Source of the DNA: Burkholderia pyrrocinia
GTDB taxonomy: Bacteria; Pseudomonadota; Gammaproteobacteria; Burkholderiales; Burkholderiaceae
Length of the DNA: 64,000 nucleotides
Direction: 5' to 3'
Assembly: GCF_018417535.1 (NCBI RefSeq)
Contig: NZ_CP070977.1
Location: 3,782,001 to 3,846,000, forward strand
Below the pieces are notes generated by a model. It saw nothing but the letters and a program-made list of their open reading frames with translations. It did not search any database and had not been told where the DNA came from. Position numbers and translations under genes: made by a program. Positions 7,565 to 18,883 of the stretch are shown one piece after another; position 1 is the first letter of the stretch; every line of letters starts with the position of its first letter.

Positions 7565-8512
7565 ATGCGTCACCTGCGTCTTCCCCTGAGCCACGCGCCG
7601 TCGGTCGGCGACGCGTCGTCGCCGCCGGGCGCGCCGCGCCGCGCGCGCGGCGGCGCGAGCTGGCTCGTGTCGCCGTCCGTCGCGGTGCTGCTGCTGTGGA
7701 TGTCGATCCCGCTCGCGATGACGATCTGGTATTCGTTCTCGCGCTACAACCTGCTGAACCCGGATGTGAAGGGTTTCGCGGGGCTCGACAACTACCGTTT
7801 CCTAGCAACCGATCCGTCGTTCCTGCCCGCGATCTGGCACACGCTCGTGCTGATCGGCGCGGTACTCGCGATCACGGTGATCGGCGGCGTGCTGATGTCC
7901 GTGCTGTTCGATCGCAAGTTCTATGGGCAGGGCATCGCGCGGCTGCTCGCGATCGCGCCGTTCTTCGTGATGCCGACGGTATCCGCGCTGATCTGGAAGA
8001 ACATGATCCTGCACCCGGTGTACGGGCTCGTCGCGAATGCGATGCGCGCGCTCGGGATGACGCCGATCGACTGGTTCGCCGATTACCCGCTCACCGCGGT
8101 GATCATGATCGTTGCGTGGCAATGGCTGCCGTTCGCGTTCCTGATCCTGTTCACCGCGATCCAGTCGCTCGACCAGGAACAGAAGGAAGCCGCGCGCATC
8201 GACGGCGCGGGCCCGATCGCGATGTTCTTCTACATCACGCTGCCGCACCTGAAGCGCGCGATCGCCGTGGTCGTGATGATGGAGACGATTTTCCTGCTGT
8301 CGATCTTCGCGGAGATCTACACGACGACCGGCGGCGGCCCGGGCGACGCGACGACCAACCTGTCGTACCTGATCTACGCGCTCGGCCTGCAGCAGTTCGA
8401 CGTCGGCCTCGCGTCCGCCGGCGGCATCATCGCCGTCGTGGTCGCGAACGTCGTGTCGTTCTTCCTCGTGCGGATGCTCGCGCGCAACCTGAAGGGAGAG
8501 TACGAGAAATGA
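7565..8512 (+). CDS. Polyol ABC transporter permease 1 (SmoF/MalF type)
   Basis: This is one of the two inner-membrane channel subunits of the importer. The 315-residue protein has six hydrophobic segments and the cytoplasmic EAA loop motif EAARIDGAGP near residue 215, through which it contacts the ATPase. I chose the ATG at 7565 (MRHLRLPLSH) because a GGAGG ribosome site lies just upstream. Its stop overlaps the start of the second permease by 4 nt (ATGA), which is typical of coupled translation of equal amounts. Confidence 0.92.
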   Translation: MRHLRLPLSHAPSVGDASSPPGAPRRARGGASWLVSPSVAVLLLWMSIPLAMTIWYSFSRYNLLNPDVKGFAGLDNYRFLATDPSFLPAIWHTLVLIGAVLAITVIGGVLMSVLFDRKFYGQGIARLLAIAPFFVMPTVSALIWKNMILHPVYGLVANAMRALGMTPIDWFADYPLTAVIMIVAWQWLPFAFLILFTAIQSLDQEQKEAARIDGAGPIAMFFYITLPHLKRAIAVVVMMETIFLLSIFAEIYTTTGGGPGDATTNLSYLIYALGLQQFDVGLASAGGIIAVVVANVVSFFLVRMLARNLKGEYEK

Positions 8513-9360
8513 GCGATCTGACCTTCGAAGGCCGGCGCGTGCCGGCCGTGTTCGACCTCGCGCGGCGCGCGCTGCCCGGCGCGCTCGCGTGGCTGATCGC
8601 GCTGCTGCTGTTCTTCCCGATCTTCTGGATGGCGATCACCGCGTTCAAGACCGAGCAGCAGGCGTATGCATCGTCGCTGTTCTTCATGCCGACGCTCGAC
8701 AGCTTCCGCGAGGTGTTCGCGCGCAGCAACTACTTCTCGTTCGCGTGGAATTCGGTGCTGATCTCGGCGGGCGTCACGGTGATCTCGCTGCTGTTCGCGG
8801 TGCCGGCCGCCTATGCGATGGCGTTCTTCCCGAACCACCGCACGCAGAAGGTGCTGCTGTGGATGCTGTCGACGAAGATGATGCCGTCGGTCGGCGTGCT
8901 CGTGCCGATCTACCTGCTGTGGAAGAACGCGGGGCTGCTCGACACGGTGTCGGGCCTCGTGATCGTCTACACGCTGATCAACCTGCCGATCGCGGTGTGG
9001 ATGACCTTCACGTACTTCAACGAGATTCCGAAGGATATCCTGGAAGCCGGGCGCATCGACGGTGCATCGACGTGGCAGGAGATCGTCTACCTGCTGATGC
9101 CGATGGCGCTGCCCGGGCTTGCGTCGACCGCGCTGCTGCTGGTGATCCTGTCGTGGAACGAGGCGTTCTGGAGCATCAACCTGTCGAGCTCGAACGCGGC
9201 GCCGCTGACCGTGTTCATCGCGTCGTACTCGAGCCCCGAGGGGCTGTTCTGGGCGAAGCTGTCCGCCGCTTCGCTGCTCGCGGTCGCGCCGATCCTGATC
9301 GTCGGCTGGCTGTCGCAGAAGCAGCTCGTGCGCGGGCTCACGTTCGGGGCGGTCAAGTGA
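8509..9360 (+). CDS. Polyol ABC transporter permease 2 (SmoG/MalG type)
   Basis: This is the second inner-membrane subunit. The 283-residue protein has six predicted membrane segments and an EAA-loop LEAGRIDGASTWQ in its C-terminal half. It starts at ATG 8509, which overlaps the previous stop, and is followed directly by the HAD gene with another 4-nt overlap (GTGA). Together with the upstream permease it would form the heterodimeric channel. Confidence 0.92.
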   Translation: MSDLTFEGRRVPAVFDLARRALPGALAWLIALLLFFPIFWMAITAFKTEQQAYASSLFFMPTLDSFREVFARSNYFSFAWNSVLISAGVTVISLLFAVPAAYAMAFFPNHRTQKVLLWMLSTKMMPSVGVLVPIYLLWKNAGLLDTVSGLVIVYTLINLPIAVWMTFTYFNEIPKDILEAGRIDGASTWQEIVYLLMPMALPGLASTALLLVILSWNEAFWSINLSSSNAAPLTVFIASYSSPEGLFWAKLSAASLLAVAPILIVGWLSQKQLVRGLTFGAVK

Positions 9361-10055
9361 GCGCGGCCGGCCAGGGTGCGAACGTGCTGATCTGCGATTG
9401 CGACGGCGTGCTGATCGACAGCGAGGCCGTCGCCGCTGACGTGATCGTGCGCGAGCTCGATGCGCGCTGGCCGGGCGTCGATGCACGGCCGGCCGTGATG
9501 CCGCTGCTCGGACTGCGCATCGAACGCGTGCTGGCAGGCGCGGCCGACGCCGTCGGCCGCACGTTGTCGGCGGACGACGTCGATGCGATCCGCCGCGCGG
9601 TCGAGGCGGCGGCCGTCAATGCGCCGATGGTCGACGGCATCGACGCGGCGCTCGGCGCGATTCGGTTGACGACGGCCTGCGCGAGCAACAGCTACCGCGC
9701 CTACGTCGAGGCGGCGCTCGCGCGCACGGGCCTCGCGCGCTTCTTCGGCGACCGGCTGTTCTGCGCGGATGCCGTCGCGCGGCCGAAGCCGGCGCCGGAC
9801 GTGTATCTCGCGGCCGCGCGCACGCTTGGGGTGGCGCCCGCGCAGTGCCTGGTCGTCGAGGACAGCGTGACCGGCATCACCGCGGCGGCCGCAGCCGGCA
9901 TGACCGTGCTCGGCTTCGTCGGCGGCGGGCATGCGTCGGCCGCGCAGATCGACGCGCTGCGCGGCATCGGCGCGCGTCACGTATTCGACGACATGCACGA
10001 GCTGCCCGGTTACGTCGCGCGCTGGCAGGCGACGGGCGCGGTGCTGCCGAACTAG
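9357..10055 (+). CDS. HAD-superfamily hydrolase (beta-PGM-like) inside the polyol transporter operon
   Basis: This cytoplasmic phosphatase or phosphomutase-like protein has 232 residues. HAD motif I is DCDGV (residues 14-18, nucleophile Asp14), motif II lies around TTACASNSY, the motif III lysine is in ARPKPAPDVY, and motif IV is VVEDSVTG. The GTG start at 9357 overlaps the permease stop by 4 nt. Its place between the permease and ATPase genes suggests it removes phosphate from a sugar- or polyol-phosphate that builds up during catabolism, but the substrate is unknown. Confidence 0.85.
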   Translation: MSAAGQGANVLICDCDGVLIDSEAVAADVIVRELDARWPGVDARPAVMPLLGLRIERVLAGAADAVGRTLSADDVDAIRRAVEAAAVNAPMVDGIDAALGAIRLTTACASNSYRAYVEAALARTGLARFFGDRLFCADAVARPKPAPDVYLAAARTLGVAPAQCLVVEDSVTGITAAAAAGMTVLGFVGGGHASAAQIDALRGIGARHVFDDMHELPGYVARWQATGAVLPN

Positions 10056-10110
10056 CAACGATTGCGCGCCGCGTGCCACGCGGCGCATCACGAACGAACG
10101 GAGACAGATC

Positions 10111-11220
<1,110 letters not shown>

Positions 11221-11233
11221 CGGCCGCGATCGG

Positions 11234-12118
11234 TCAGAGGCGCAGGTTTGCAGCCATGAAGTCGACGAACGCGCGCAGCTTCGGCGTCGGATGGCGGCCT
11301 GACGGCCACAACACGTAGATCGGCGTGCAACTCGCGACGTGCTCGTCGAGCACCGCGCACAGCGTGCCGTCGTCGAGCGAATCGCGTACGAAGAACTCGG
11401 GCAGGCACGCGATGCCGAGCCCGCGCAGCGTGAAGCACAGGCGCGCTTCCGCGTTGTTGCTGACCATCGATACGGGCACCTCGGGCAGCGTGCCCGTGCG
11501 CGGTACGCGCAGCGGCCAGGTTTCGAGCTTGCCGCTGCTCGGAAAGCGGTAGTGCAGGCAGCGGTGCAGCGCGAGATCGGCCGGGGTGCGCGGCGTGCCA
11601 TGCCGGGCGAGGTAGTCGGGCGACGCGACGAGGTGCTGGCGGAAATGGCGGAGCAGCCGCGACGACAGGCGTGAATCCGTCGGCTGGCCGGTGCGCAGCA
11701 CCGCGTCGAATCCTTCTTCGACGACGTCGACGAGCCGGTCGCTGAAATCGATATCGAGTTCGATTTCCGGATACGCGGCCATGAAATCGGCGAGCACCGG
11801 CAGCAGCAGCGTGCCGATCGTCGGCAGGCTCACGCGCAAACGCCCGCGCGGCGCTTCGGCGCTGTGCGTCAGTTCCTGCTCGGCCGCGTCGATCTCGGCG
11901 ATCACGCGCCGGCAGCGCTCGAGAAAACGCGTGCCTTCGGCCGTCAGCGTGATGCTGCGCGTGCTGCGGTGAAACAGCCGCACGTTCAGGCGCGCCTCGA
12001 GCCGCGCGATGCGCTTGCCGATTGCCGATGCCGACAGCCCGAGCGCGCGGCCGGCCGCGACGAAGCTGCGCGTTTCCGCGACCTGGACGAACACGACGAA
12101 CCCGCCGAGATTTTCCAT
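11234..12118 (-). CDS. LysR-family transcriptional regulator
   Basis: The 294-residue protein has an N-terminal winged helix-turn-helix (roughly residues 1-60, including SFVAAGRALGLSASAIGKRIARLE) and a C-terminal effector-binding domain. It belongs to the large LTTR group close to the CrgA/DmlR type. It is transcribed away from the serine hydrolase/MFS pair, and the 114-nt gap contains repeated GTCCG half-sites, so that pair is its most likely target. A role in polyol control is possible but less supported. The effector is unknown. Confidence 0.9.
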   Translation of the reverse strand: MENLGGFVVFVQVAETRSFVAAGRALGLSASAIGKRIARLEARLNVRLFHRSTRSITLTAEGTRFLERCRRVIAEIDAAEQELTHSAEAPRGRLRVSLPTIGTLLLPVLADFMAAYPEIELDIDFSDRLVDVVEEGFDAVLRTGQPTDSRLSSRLLRHFRQHLVASPDYLARHGTPRTPADLALHRCLHYRFPSSGKLETWPLRVPRTGTLPEVPVSMVSNNAEARLCFTLRGLGIACLPEFFVRDSLDDGTLCAVLDEHVASCTPIYVLWPSGRHPTPKLRAFVDFMAANLRL

Positions 12119-12133
12119 GCAAGTTTCCGATTG

Positions 12134-12158
12134 CGGACACCAGCGTCCGGAGTGTCCG
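12134..12158. promoter_or_regulatory. Repeated GTCCG half-sites between LysR and hydrolase genes
   Basis: CGGAC (12134-12138) and GTCCG (12145-12149) form a short inverted repeat, and a second GTCCGGA copy follows at about 12154-12160. This cluster in a LysR divergent promoter is a plausible operator, though the elements are short and GC-rich. Confidence 0.3.
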
Positions 12159-12232
12159 GAACTCTAACCCGGTTTTTCTTCTTGCGTCGGCTCCCTACGA
12201 TGGACGCTCGTTCATTGTCGAGAGGTCACGCC

Positions 12233-13429
12233 ATGTCATCCCTGCCTGTCACCGCTTCCCGCGCCGAACCGGACGCCGCACTGCGCCACCGGCTCGACGA
12301 CGCGCTCGATCGCGCACTCGCCGACGAGCGCATGGTCGGCGCGGTCGTGCTGGTCGCGCGCGACGGCGAGCTGTGCTATGCGCGCGCCGCCGGGCTCGCC
12401 GATCGCGAAGCCGGTACGCCGATGCGGGAAGACGCGCTGTTCCGGCTCGCGTCGGTCACGAAGCCGGTCGTGACGGCCGCCGCGATGCGGCTCGTCGCGG
12501 CGGGGCGCATCGCGCTCGACGAACCCGTCGCGCGCTGGTTGCCCGAATTCCGCCCCGCGCTGCCCGATGGCGCGGCCGCCGCGATCACGTTGCGCCATCT
12601 GCTGTCGCATACGGCCGGCCTCGGCTACCGCTTCCTCGAAGCCGACGGCGACGGCCCGTATGCGCGCGCCGGCGTGTCCGACGGGATGGATCGCGCGGGC
12701 ATCTCGCTCGCCGAGAATGTGCGGCGCATCGCCAGCGTGCCGCTGCAGTTCGCGCCCGGCACGGCGTGGGGCTATTCGCTCGCGACCGACGTGGTCGGCG
12801 CGCTGATCGAGGCGGTCGACGGCCGGCCGCTCGCCGACGCAGTGGCCGCGCTCGTCACGACACCGCTCGGGATGACCGACACCGCGTTCGTCGCGCACGA
12901 CGCCGCGCGCTTCGCGACGCCTTACGTGAGCACGCCGGGCGCACCGCGCCGGATGGCCGACATCGATCTCGTGCCGGCGTTCGACGGCATGATCGGCATC
13001 CGCTTCGAACCGGCGCGCGTGTTCGACGGCGATGCGTGGCCGTCGGGCGGCGCGGGGATGGTCGGCACCGCGCGCGATTGCGTGACGCTGCTCGACGCGC
13101 TGCGCACCGGCCGCGACGGCTGGCTCGAACCCGCGTGGATCGACGAGATGGCGCGCATCCAGCCGGGCGCGCACGAACTGCAGGATGCGCCAGGCTTCGG
13201 CTTCGGGCTCGGCTTTTCGGTGCTGCGGGATCCGGCGGCCGCGCAGTCGCCGGAATCGGTCGGCACCTGGCGCTGGGGCGGCGCGTACGGGCATGCATGG
13301 TTCGTCGACCGCGCGGCCGGGCTGACGGTCGTCGCACTGACCAACACGCTGTACGAGGGCATGCACGGGCGGATCGTGACCGATGTGCGCGATGCGGTGT
13401 ACGGCGTCGAGGTCGGGAGCGCGGCATGA
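12233..13429 (+). CDS. Serine hydrolase of the beta-lactamase/EstB-like family
   Basis: The 398-residue protein belongs to the class C beta-lactamase-fold family that includes esterases and D-aminopeptidases. The SxxK nucleophile motif is SVTK (74-77) and the second motif is YSL at Tyr181. The third region is GGAYGH rather than a clear KTG. There is no convincing signal peptide, which argues for a cytoplasmic esterase rather than a secreted penicillin-degrading enzyme. I chose the ATG at 12233 because AGAGG lies at good spacing; an in-frame ATG exists at 12200. The gene overlaps the next MFS gene by 4 nt, so the hydrolase and transporter likely act on related compounds. Confidence 0.8.
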   Translation: MSSLPVTASRAEPDAALRHRLDDALDRALADERMVGAVVLVARDGELCYARAAGLADREAGTPMREDALFRLASVTKPVVTAAAMRLVAAGRIALDEPVARWLPEFRPALPDGAAAAITLRHLLSHTAGLGYRFLEADGDGPYARAGVSDGMDRAGISLAENVRRIASVPLQFAPGTAWGYSLATDVVGALIEAVDGRPLADAVAALVTTPLGMTDTAFVAHDAARFATPYVSTPGAPRRMADIDLVPAFDGMIGIRFEPARVFDGDAWPSGGAGMVGTARDCVTLLDALRTGRDGWLEPAWIDEMARIQPGAHELQDAPGFGFGLGFSVLRDPAAAQSPESVGTWRWGGAYGHAWFVDRAAGLTVVALTNTLYEGMHGRIVTDVRDAVYGVEVGSAA

Positions 13430-14637
13430 GCGACTGCACACCGATTGACGGCGCGGTTTCCGTCGGGCCGGCGCAAGCGCGCGAGCGCCTGCCGGTCGCG
13501 AACCTGCTGGCGCTCGCGACGGCCGCGTTCATCACGATCCTCACCGAAGCGTTGCCGGCCGGACTGCTGCCGCTGATGAGCGTCGACCTGCGCGTACCCG
13601 ACGCGCTGATCGGCCAGCTCGTGACCGTGTATGCGCTCGGCTCGATCGTCGCGGCGATTCCGCTCGTCGCCGCGACGCGCACGATGCGCCGGCGCCGCCT
13701 GCTGCTCGCGGCGCTGGCCGGCTTCGTCGTGTCGAATGCGCTGACCGCCGCGTCGCCGTACTACGCGCTCACGCTCGCCGCGCGCTTCGTCGCGGGCATG
13801 TCGGCCGGGCTGCTGTGGGCGTTGCTGGCCGGCTATGCGAGCCGGATGGTCGAAGCGTCGCTGCGCGGCCGCGCGATCGCGGTCGCGATGCTCGGCGCGC
13901 CGGTCGCGATGTCGATCGGCATTCCGGCCGGCACCGCGCTGGGCGCGGCGCTCGGCTGGCGCGTCGCGTTCGCGTTGATTACGCTCGCGGCGCTTGCGCT
14001 GATCGGCTGGATCCGCTTGCGCGTACCCGATTACCCGGGGCTGCAGGCCGGCGCGCGCGAACCGGTGCTCGGCGTGTTGACGCTGCCCGGCGTGCGGCCG
14101 GTGCTGATCGTGATGTTCGCGTACGTGCTCGCGCACAACATGCTGTACACGTACGTCGCGCCGTTCCTCGCGGGCATGCGGATGGGTGCGCAGGTCGACG
14201 TGGTGCTGTTGGTGTTCGGCATCGCGTCGCTGGTCGGCATCGCGCTGACGGGCGCGTGGATCGGCGCCGCGCAACGGCGCCTGACGCTCGCCAGCATCGC
14301 GCTGTTCGCGCTCGCGGCGGCGATGCTCGGCGCCGGATCGGGGATGACGATCGTCTATGCGGGCGTCGCGCTGTGGGGGCTTGCCTTCGGCGGCGCGCCG
14401 ACGCTGTTCCAGACCGCCGCCGCGAACGCCGCGGGGGAGTCGGCCGACGTCGCGCAGTCGATGCTCGTGACGGTGTGGAATCTCGCGATCGCCGGTGGCG
14501 GCATCGCGGGCGGGATGCTGCTCGGCGCAACCGGCGCCGGCGCGATTCCGTGGGTGCTCGTGGCGCTGCTGGCGGCCGCGTGGATCGGTGCGTGGCGCGC
14601 GCGCCGGCATGCGTTTCCGGCGCCGCGCACGGCCTGA
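13426..14637 (+). CDS. MFS transporter, DHA1 (AraJ-like efflux) type
   Basis: The 403-residue inner-membrane protein has about 12 hydrophobic segments and the early stretch ITILTEALPAGLLPLMSVDL common to DHA1 drug and sugar exporters. The cytoplasmic loop between segments 2 and 3 contains TRTMRRRRLLL. The ATG overlaps the hydrolase stop (ATGA). It probably exports the substrate or product of the upstream hydrolase; which compound is not visible. Confidence 0.87.
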   Translation: MSDCTPIDGAVSVGPAQARERLPVANLLALATAAFITILTEALPAGLLPLMSVDLRVPDALIGQLVTVYALGSIVAAIPLVAATRTMRRRRLLLAALAGFVVSNALTAASPYYALTLAARFVAGMSAGLLWALLAGYASRMVEASLRGRAIAVAMLGAPVAMSIGIPAGTALGAALGWRVAFALITLAALALIGWIRLRVPDYPGLQAGAREPVLGVLTLPGVRPVLIVMFAYVLAHNMLYTYVAPFLAGMRMGAQVDVVLLVFGIASLVGIALTGAWIGAAQRRLTLASIALFALAAAMLGAGSGMTIVYAGVALWGLAFGGAPTLFQTAAANAAGESADVAQSMLVTVWNLAIAGGGIAGGMLLGATGAGAIPWVLVALLAAAWIGAWRARRHAFPAPRTA

Positions 14638-14653
14638 GCGTTCGACTGCGGCG

Positions 14654-15610
14654 TCAGTCGGCCTTCGCGTCGAGCGCGGCGCGCGCGCAGGTTTCGTCGG
14701 TGACGAGCCCCGACACCCAGCCGCCGCGCAGCGCGGCGATCACCGCGTCGCGTTTCTTTGGGCCGCCCGCGAACGCGATCGTCGGGCGTTTCGGCGGCGC
14801 GGCGAGCGACACGCTCGTCACGCGCGCGCTGGTCGACACGTCGATCAGCTTGCCGTGCGCGTCGATCGGCATGCCGAGCAGCTCGGCCACCGCGCCGAGT
14901 GCGGTCATTTCGTCGCGCTCCTGTTCGGTGATGAAGCCGTCTTCGTAGAGCGGGCAGTGCGGGCCGGTGTTGCCGATCCCGACGAACGCGACGTCGGCCT
15001 TGCCCGACAGCGCCTCGACGATCCGGTACAGCCGGTGGTTGCACCACTGCGCGCGCTCGGCGGGGCTGTCGGCGAACAATGGCGCGGGCAGCAGGAAGTG
15101 CTTGCTGCCGGTCTTCTCGGAGATGTACTGCGCGACGTCGTAGCGGTTCGACGAGCCGTCGGCCGCGATCGCGCCGACCATCGACACGAGCCGGTGCTGC
15201 GGGCGGTCGATCTGCGCGATCTGCGCGACGGCGGCCTTCAGCGTCCGGCCGCTGCTGACGGCGATCACCATCGGCCGCGTCTCGCCCAGGTAGCGCTCCA
15301 TCACCTGCGCGCCGGCGACCGCGAGCTTGCGGTCGATTGCTTCGGGCGCATCGGCATCGACGGGCACGACTTCGCACATCGCGAGGCCGTAGCGCTTCGA
15401 CAGCTGCGCGCCGAGATCGAGACAGTCGGCGAGCTGGTGGTCGACGCGCACGCGGATCAGGTTCTTCTCGACCGCGAACGCGACGAGGCGCTGCGCGACC
15501 GGGCGCGACACCTGCAGTTTTTCGGCGATTTCGTTCTGCGTGTCGCCCGCGACGTAGTAGAGCCACGCGGCACGCGTGGCGAGATCGAGTTTTTCTGAGG
15601 ACTTGGACAC
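14654..15610 (-). CDS. SorC/DeoR-type sugar-binding transcriptional regulator
   Basis: The 318-residue protein has an N-terminal helix-turn-helix around residues 23-45 (TQNEIAEKLQVSRPVAQRLV) and a C-terminal sugar-phosphate-binding domain of the SorC family, with SSGRTLKAAVAQI and the FVGIGNTGPHCPLY region. I chose the GTG at 15610 (then SKSSEKLDL), which gives the usual family length; an in-frame ATG at 15661 is also possible, and neither has a strong ribosome site. It is the last gene of dalD-xylB-sorC and the best candidate to bind the twin operators at 2811-2841 and 18740-18770. Confidence 0.88.
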   Translation of the reverse strand: MSKSSEKLDLATRAAWLYYVAGDTQNEIAEKLQVSRPVAQRLVAFAVEKNLIRVRVDHQLADCLDLGAQLSKRYGLAMCEVVPVDADAPEAIDRKLAVAGAQVMERYLGETRPMVIAVSSGRTLKAAVAQIAQIDRPQHRLVSMVGAIAADGSSNRYDVAQYISEKTGSKHFLLPAPLFADSPAERAQWCNHRLYRIVEALSGKADVAFVGIGNTGPHCPLYEDGFITEQERDEMTALGAVAELLGMPIDAHGKLIDVSTSARVTSVSLAAPPKRPTIAFAGGPKKRDAVIAALRGGWVSGLVTDETCARAALDAKAD

Positions 15611-15719
15611 GATAGCGATTCGATTCGGATCTGGGCCGGCCGGCGGGCCGCACGACGGCATCCACTGTACCGCATGTCTTGCGCGCGGCCGACGGCCGGT
15701 TGGCGCGCCGCGGCGGCGC

Positions 15720-17201
<1,482 letters not shown>

Positions 17202-17305
17202 GAGCGAACCGTTCCGTCAGAGAGGAGCCGCTACTTTAGCCGTGCCGCACGGCATGTGCCAAGCGGGTTTGCCCGGCTGCGTGGCCGGGTGCCGGCTCTC
17301 ACGCG

Positions 17306-18700
17306 TCAACGCGGCGCGAGCCATGCGTCGACGCGTGCGAGTGCGGCGCGCAGCGCCTCGAGCAGCGCGGCGTTGCCGGCGAGCGAGCCCCACAGCGGGC
17401 GGCTCGCGCACAGCGCGACGACCGGATCGTCCGCTTCGACGATCGCCCGCGCGGCGCTTTCGTCCATCACGCCGTCCTGGTACGCATACGGCAGCGTGCC
17501 GCGTGCCCAGCGTTCGAGAAAGCGCAGGAACAAGGCGGGCAGCACGGCGGTGGCGACCGGCGCGGCGCCGCGCGCGAACGATTCGACGAGCGTCGGCGCG
17601 ATGAAGCCGGGGATCTTCGAGAAGCCGTCGGCCGCGACGCGCTGGTTCGTGTCGAGCACGTACGGATTGCCGAACCGTTCGAGCACGACGTCGCGGTAGC
17701 GCGCGAGATCGAGCGGGCTCGGGGTCAGGCACGGGATCACGTCCTGCGTCACGTAGTCGTGCGCGAAGCGGCGGATCGCCGCGTCGTGCGTGCCTTCGTG
17801 AATGTAGGTGTAGCCCGCGAGCGTACCGGCCCACGCGATGCAGCTATGCGTCGCGTTGAGGATGCGGATCTTCGCTTCCTCATACGGGTGCACGTCGTCG
17901 ACGAGCTCCGCGCCAGCCAATTCCCAGCGCGGCCGGCCGGCCGCGAAGCGGTCCTCGATCACCCACTGGATGAACGATTCGCCCATCACCGGGCATGCGT
18001 CGTCGATGCCGGTGGCCGCCAGCACGCGTTCGCGCACGTCGGCGGTCGGGCGCGGCGTGATGCGGTCGACCATCGCGCTCGGCGTGGCGACGTTCGCGTC
18101 GAACCACGCGAGCAGGTCGGCTGCGCCGCGCCGTTCGAGGAATTCGCGCATCCCCGCGCGAAAGCGCGCGCCGTTGTTGCGCAGGTTGTCGCAGCTCTGC
18201 AGCGTGAGCGGGCCCGCGCCGCGCTGCATGCGTTCGGCGAGCAGCGCCGCGAGCGCGCCGTACAGCGTCGTGCGCGCGCCCTGCAGGTCGGCCGCGAGAT
18301 CGGCATTCGCGATGTCGAGCCGGTTGTGTTCGTCGAGGTAGTAGCCGCCTTCGGTCACCGTGAACGACACGATCCGGCAGGCCGGGTCGGCGCCGGCGTC
18401 GATCAGCGCGGCGAGATCGATCGACCAGGGCAGCACGCGCGTGATCGCGCGGATCGTCTCGTATGCGCGCTCGCCTTGCGGCGTGACGGTTTCGAGCGTG
18501 TATTCGCCGTGCTGCGCGGCGAGCGCGTCCATCGTCGCGCGCATGTCGTCGCGGATGTTGCCGATGGTCAGCGACCAGCGTTCGTCGGCCGGCACGGCCG
18601 CGTTCACGCGATGCAGATACCACGCCTGGTGCGCGCGGTGAAACGAACCCGCGCCGATGTGCAGCAGCACGGGCGCGCGGGCGGAGGACGATTCGCTCAT
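17306..18700 (-). CDS. dalD: D-arabinitol 4-dehydrogenase (mannitol dehydrogenase family)
   Basis: This polyol-specific long-chain dehydrogenase should oxidise D-arabinitol to D-xylulose with NAD. The 464-residue protein opens with [20 protein letters not shown], which closely resembles Klebsiella DalD, and has [12 protein letters not shown], the central VDRITPRP and the catalytic-lysine region [14 protein letters not shown] chose the ATG at 18700 ([10 protein letters not shown]), with GGAGAC 5 nt upstream, over the earlier in-frame ATG. A mannitol 2-dehydrogenase function is the main alternative, but pairing with xylB favours arabinitol. It is first in dalD-xylB-sorC. Confidence 0.88.
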   Translation of the reverse strand: MSESSSARAPVLLHIGAGSFHRAHQAWYLHRVNAAVPADERWSLTIGNIRDDMRATMDALAAQHGEYTLETVTPQGERAYETIRAITRVLPWSIDLAALIDAGADPACRIVSFTVTEGGYYLDEHNRLDIANADLAADLQGARTTLYGALAALLAERMQRGAGPLTLQSCDNLRNNGARFRAGMREFLERRGAADLLAWFDANVATPSAMVDRITPRPTADVRERVLAATGIDDACPVMGESFIQWVIEDRFAAGRPRWELAGAELVDDVHPYEEAKIRILNATHSCIAWAGTLAGYTYIHEGTHDAAIRRFAHDYVTQDVIPCLTPSPLDLARYRDVVLERFGNPYVLDTNQRVAADGFSKIPGFIAPTLVESFARGAAPVATAVLPALFLRFLERWARGTLPYAYQDGVMDESAARAIVEADDPVVALCASRPLWGSLAGNAALLEALRAALARVDAWLAPR

Positions 18701-18739
18701 CCGGTGTCTCCTGTTCGTGCCAGTCATTCCTGTCGACTA

Positions 18740-18770
18740 GATCATTTGCTCGTCATGTGAGCGAATGATC
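18740..18770 (-). promoter_or_regulatory. Polyol operator, copy 2, upstream of dalD
   Basis: On the minus strand, half-sites GATCATTCGCTC and GAGCAAATGATC are separated by 7 nt and match as an inverted repeat at 11 of 12 positions. Its centre lies about 55 nt upstream of the dalD ATG. It matches the operator at 2811-2841 in sequence, spacing and position relative to the -35. Confidence 0.65.
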
Positions 18771-18793
18771 GTATCCGGCCGAACGAAAGTCAA
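18765..18793 (-). promoter_or_regulatory. Promoter of the dalD-xylB-sorC operon
   Basis: On the minus strand TTGACT (18793-18788) is followed after exactly 17 nt by GATCAT (18770-18765). The -10 overlaps the first operator half-site, just as in the other polyol promoter. Confidence 0.5.
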
Positions 18794-18883
18794 GGCGGGG
18801 ACACGGCATTTCGATGGTGCGCTGCGGCGGCGCGCGGGCAGCGCGGGAAGGGGCGCGAACAGGCGGCCGGTCGGGAAAGGGCG

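Noticed and set aside
4516..7566. Very long antisense open frame (about 1000 codons) opposite the kinase, PF08013 and binding-protein genes
   Set aside because: It runs opposite three clear genes. High GC with biased third positions makes stop codons rare on the opposite strand; the translation is Arg/Ala-rich with no family features.
12233..13429. Antibiotic-resistance beta-lactamase
   Set aside because: It lacks a signal peptide and a clear KTG motif, so it fits the esterase/aminopeptidase side of the family.
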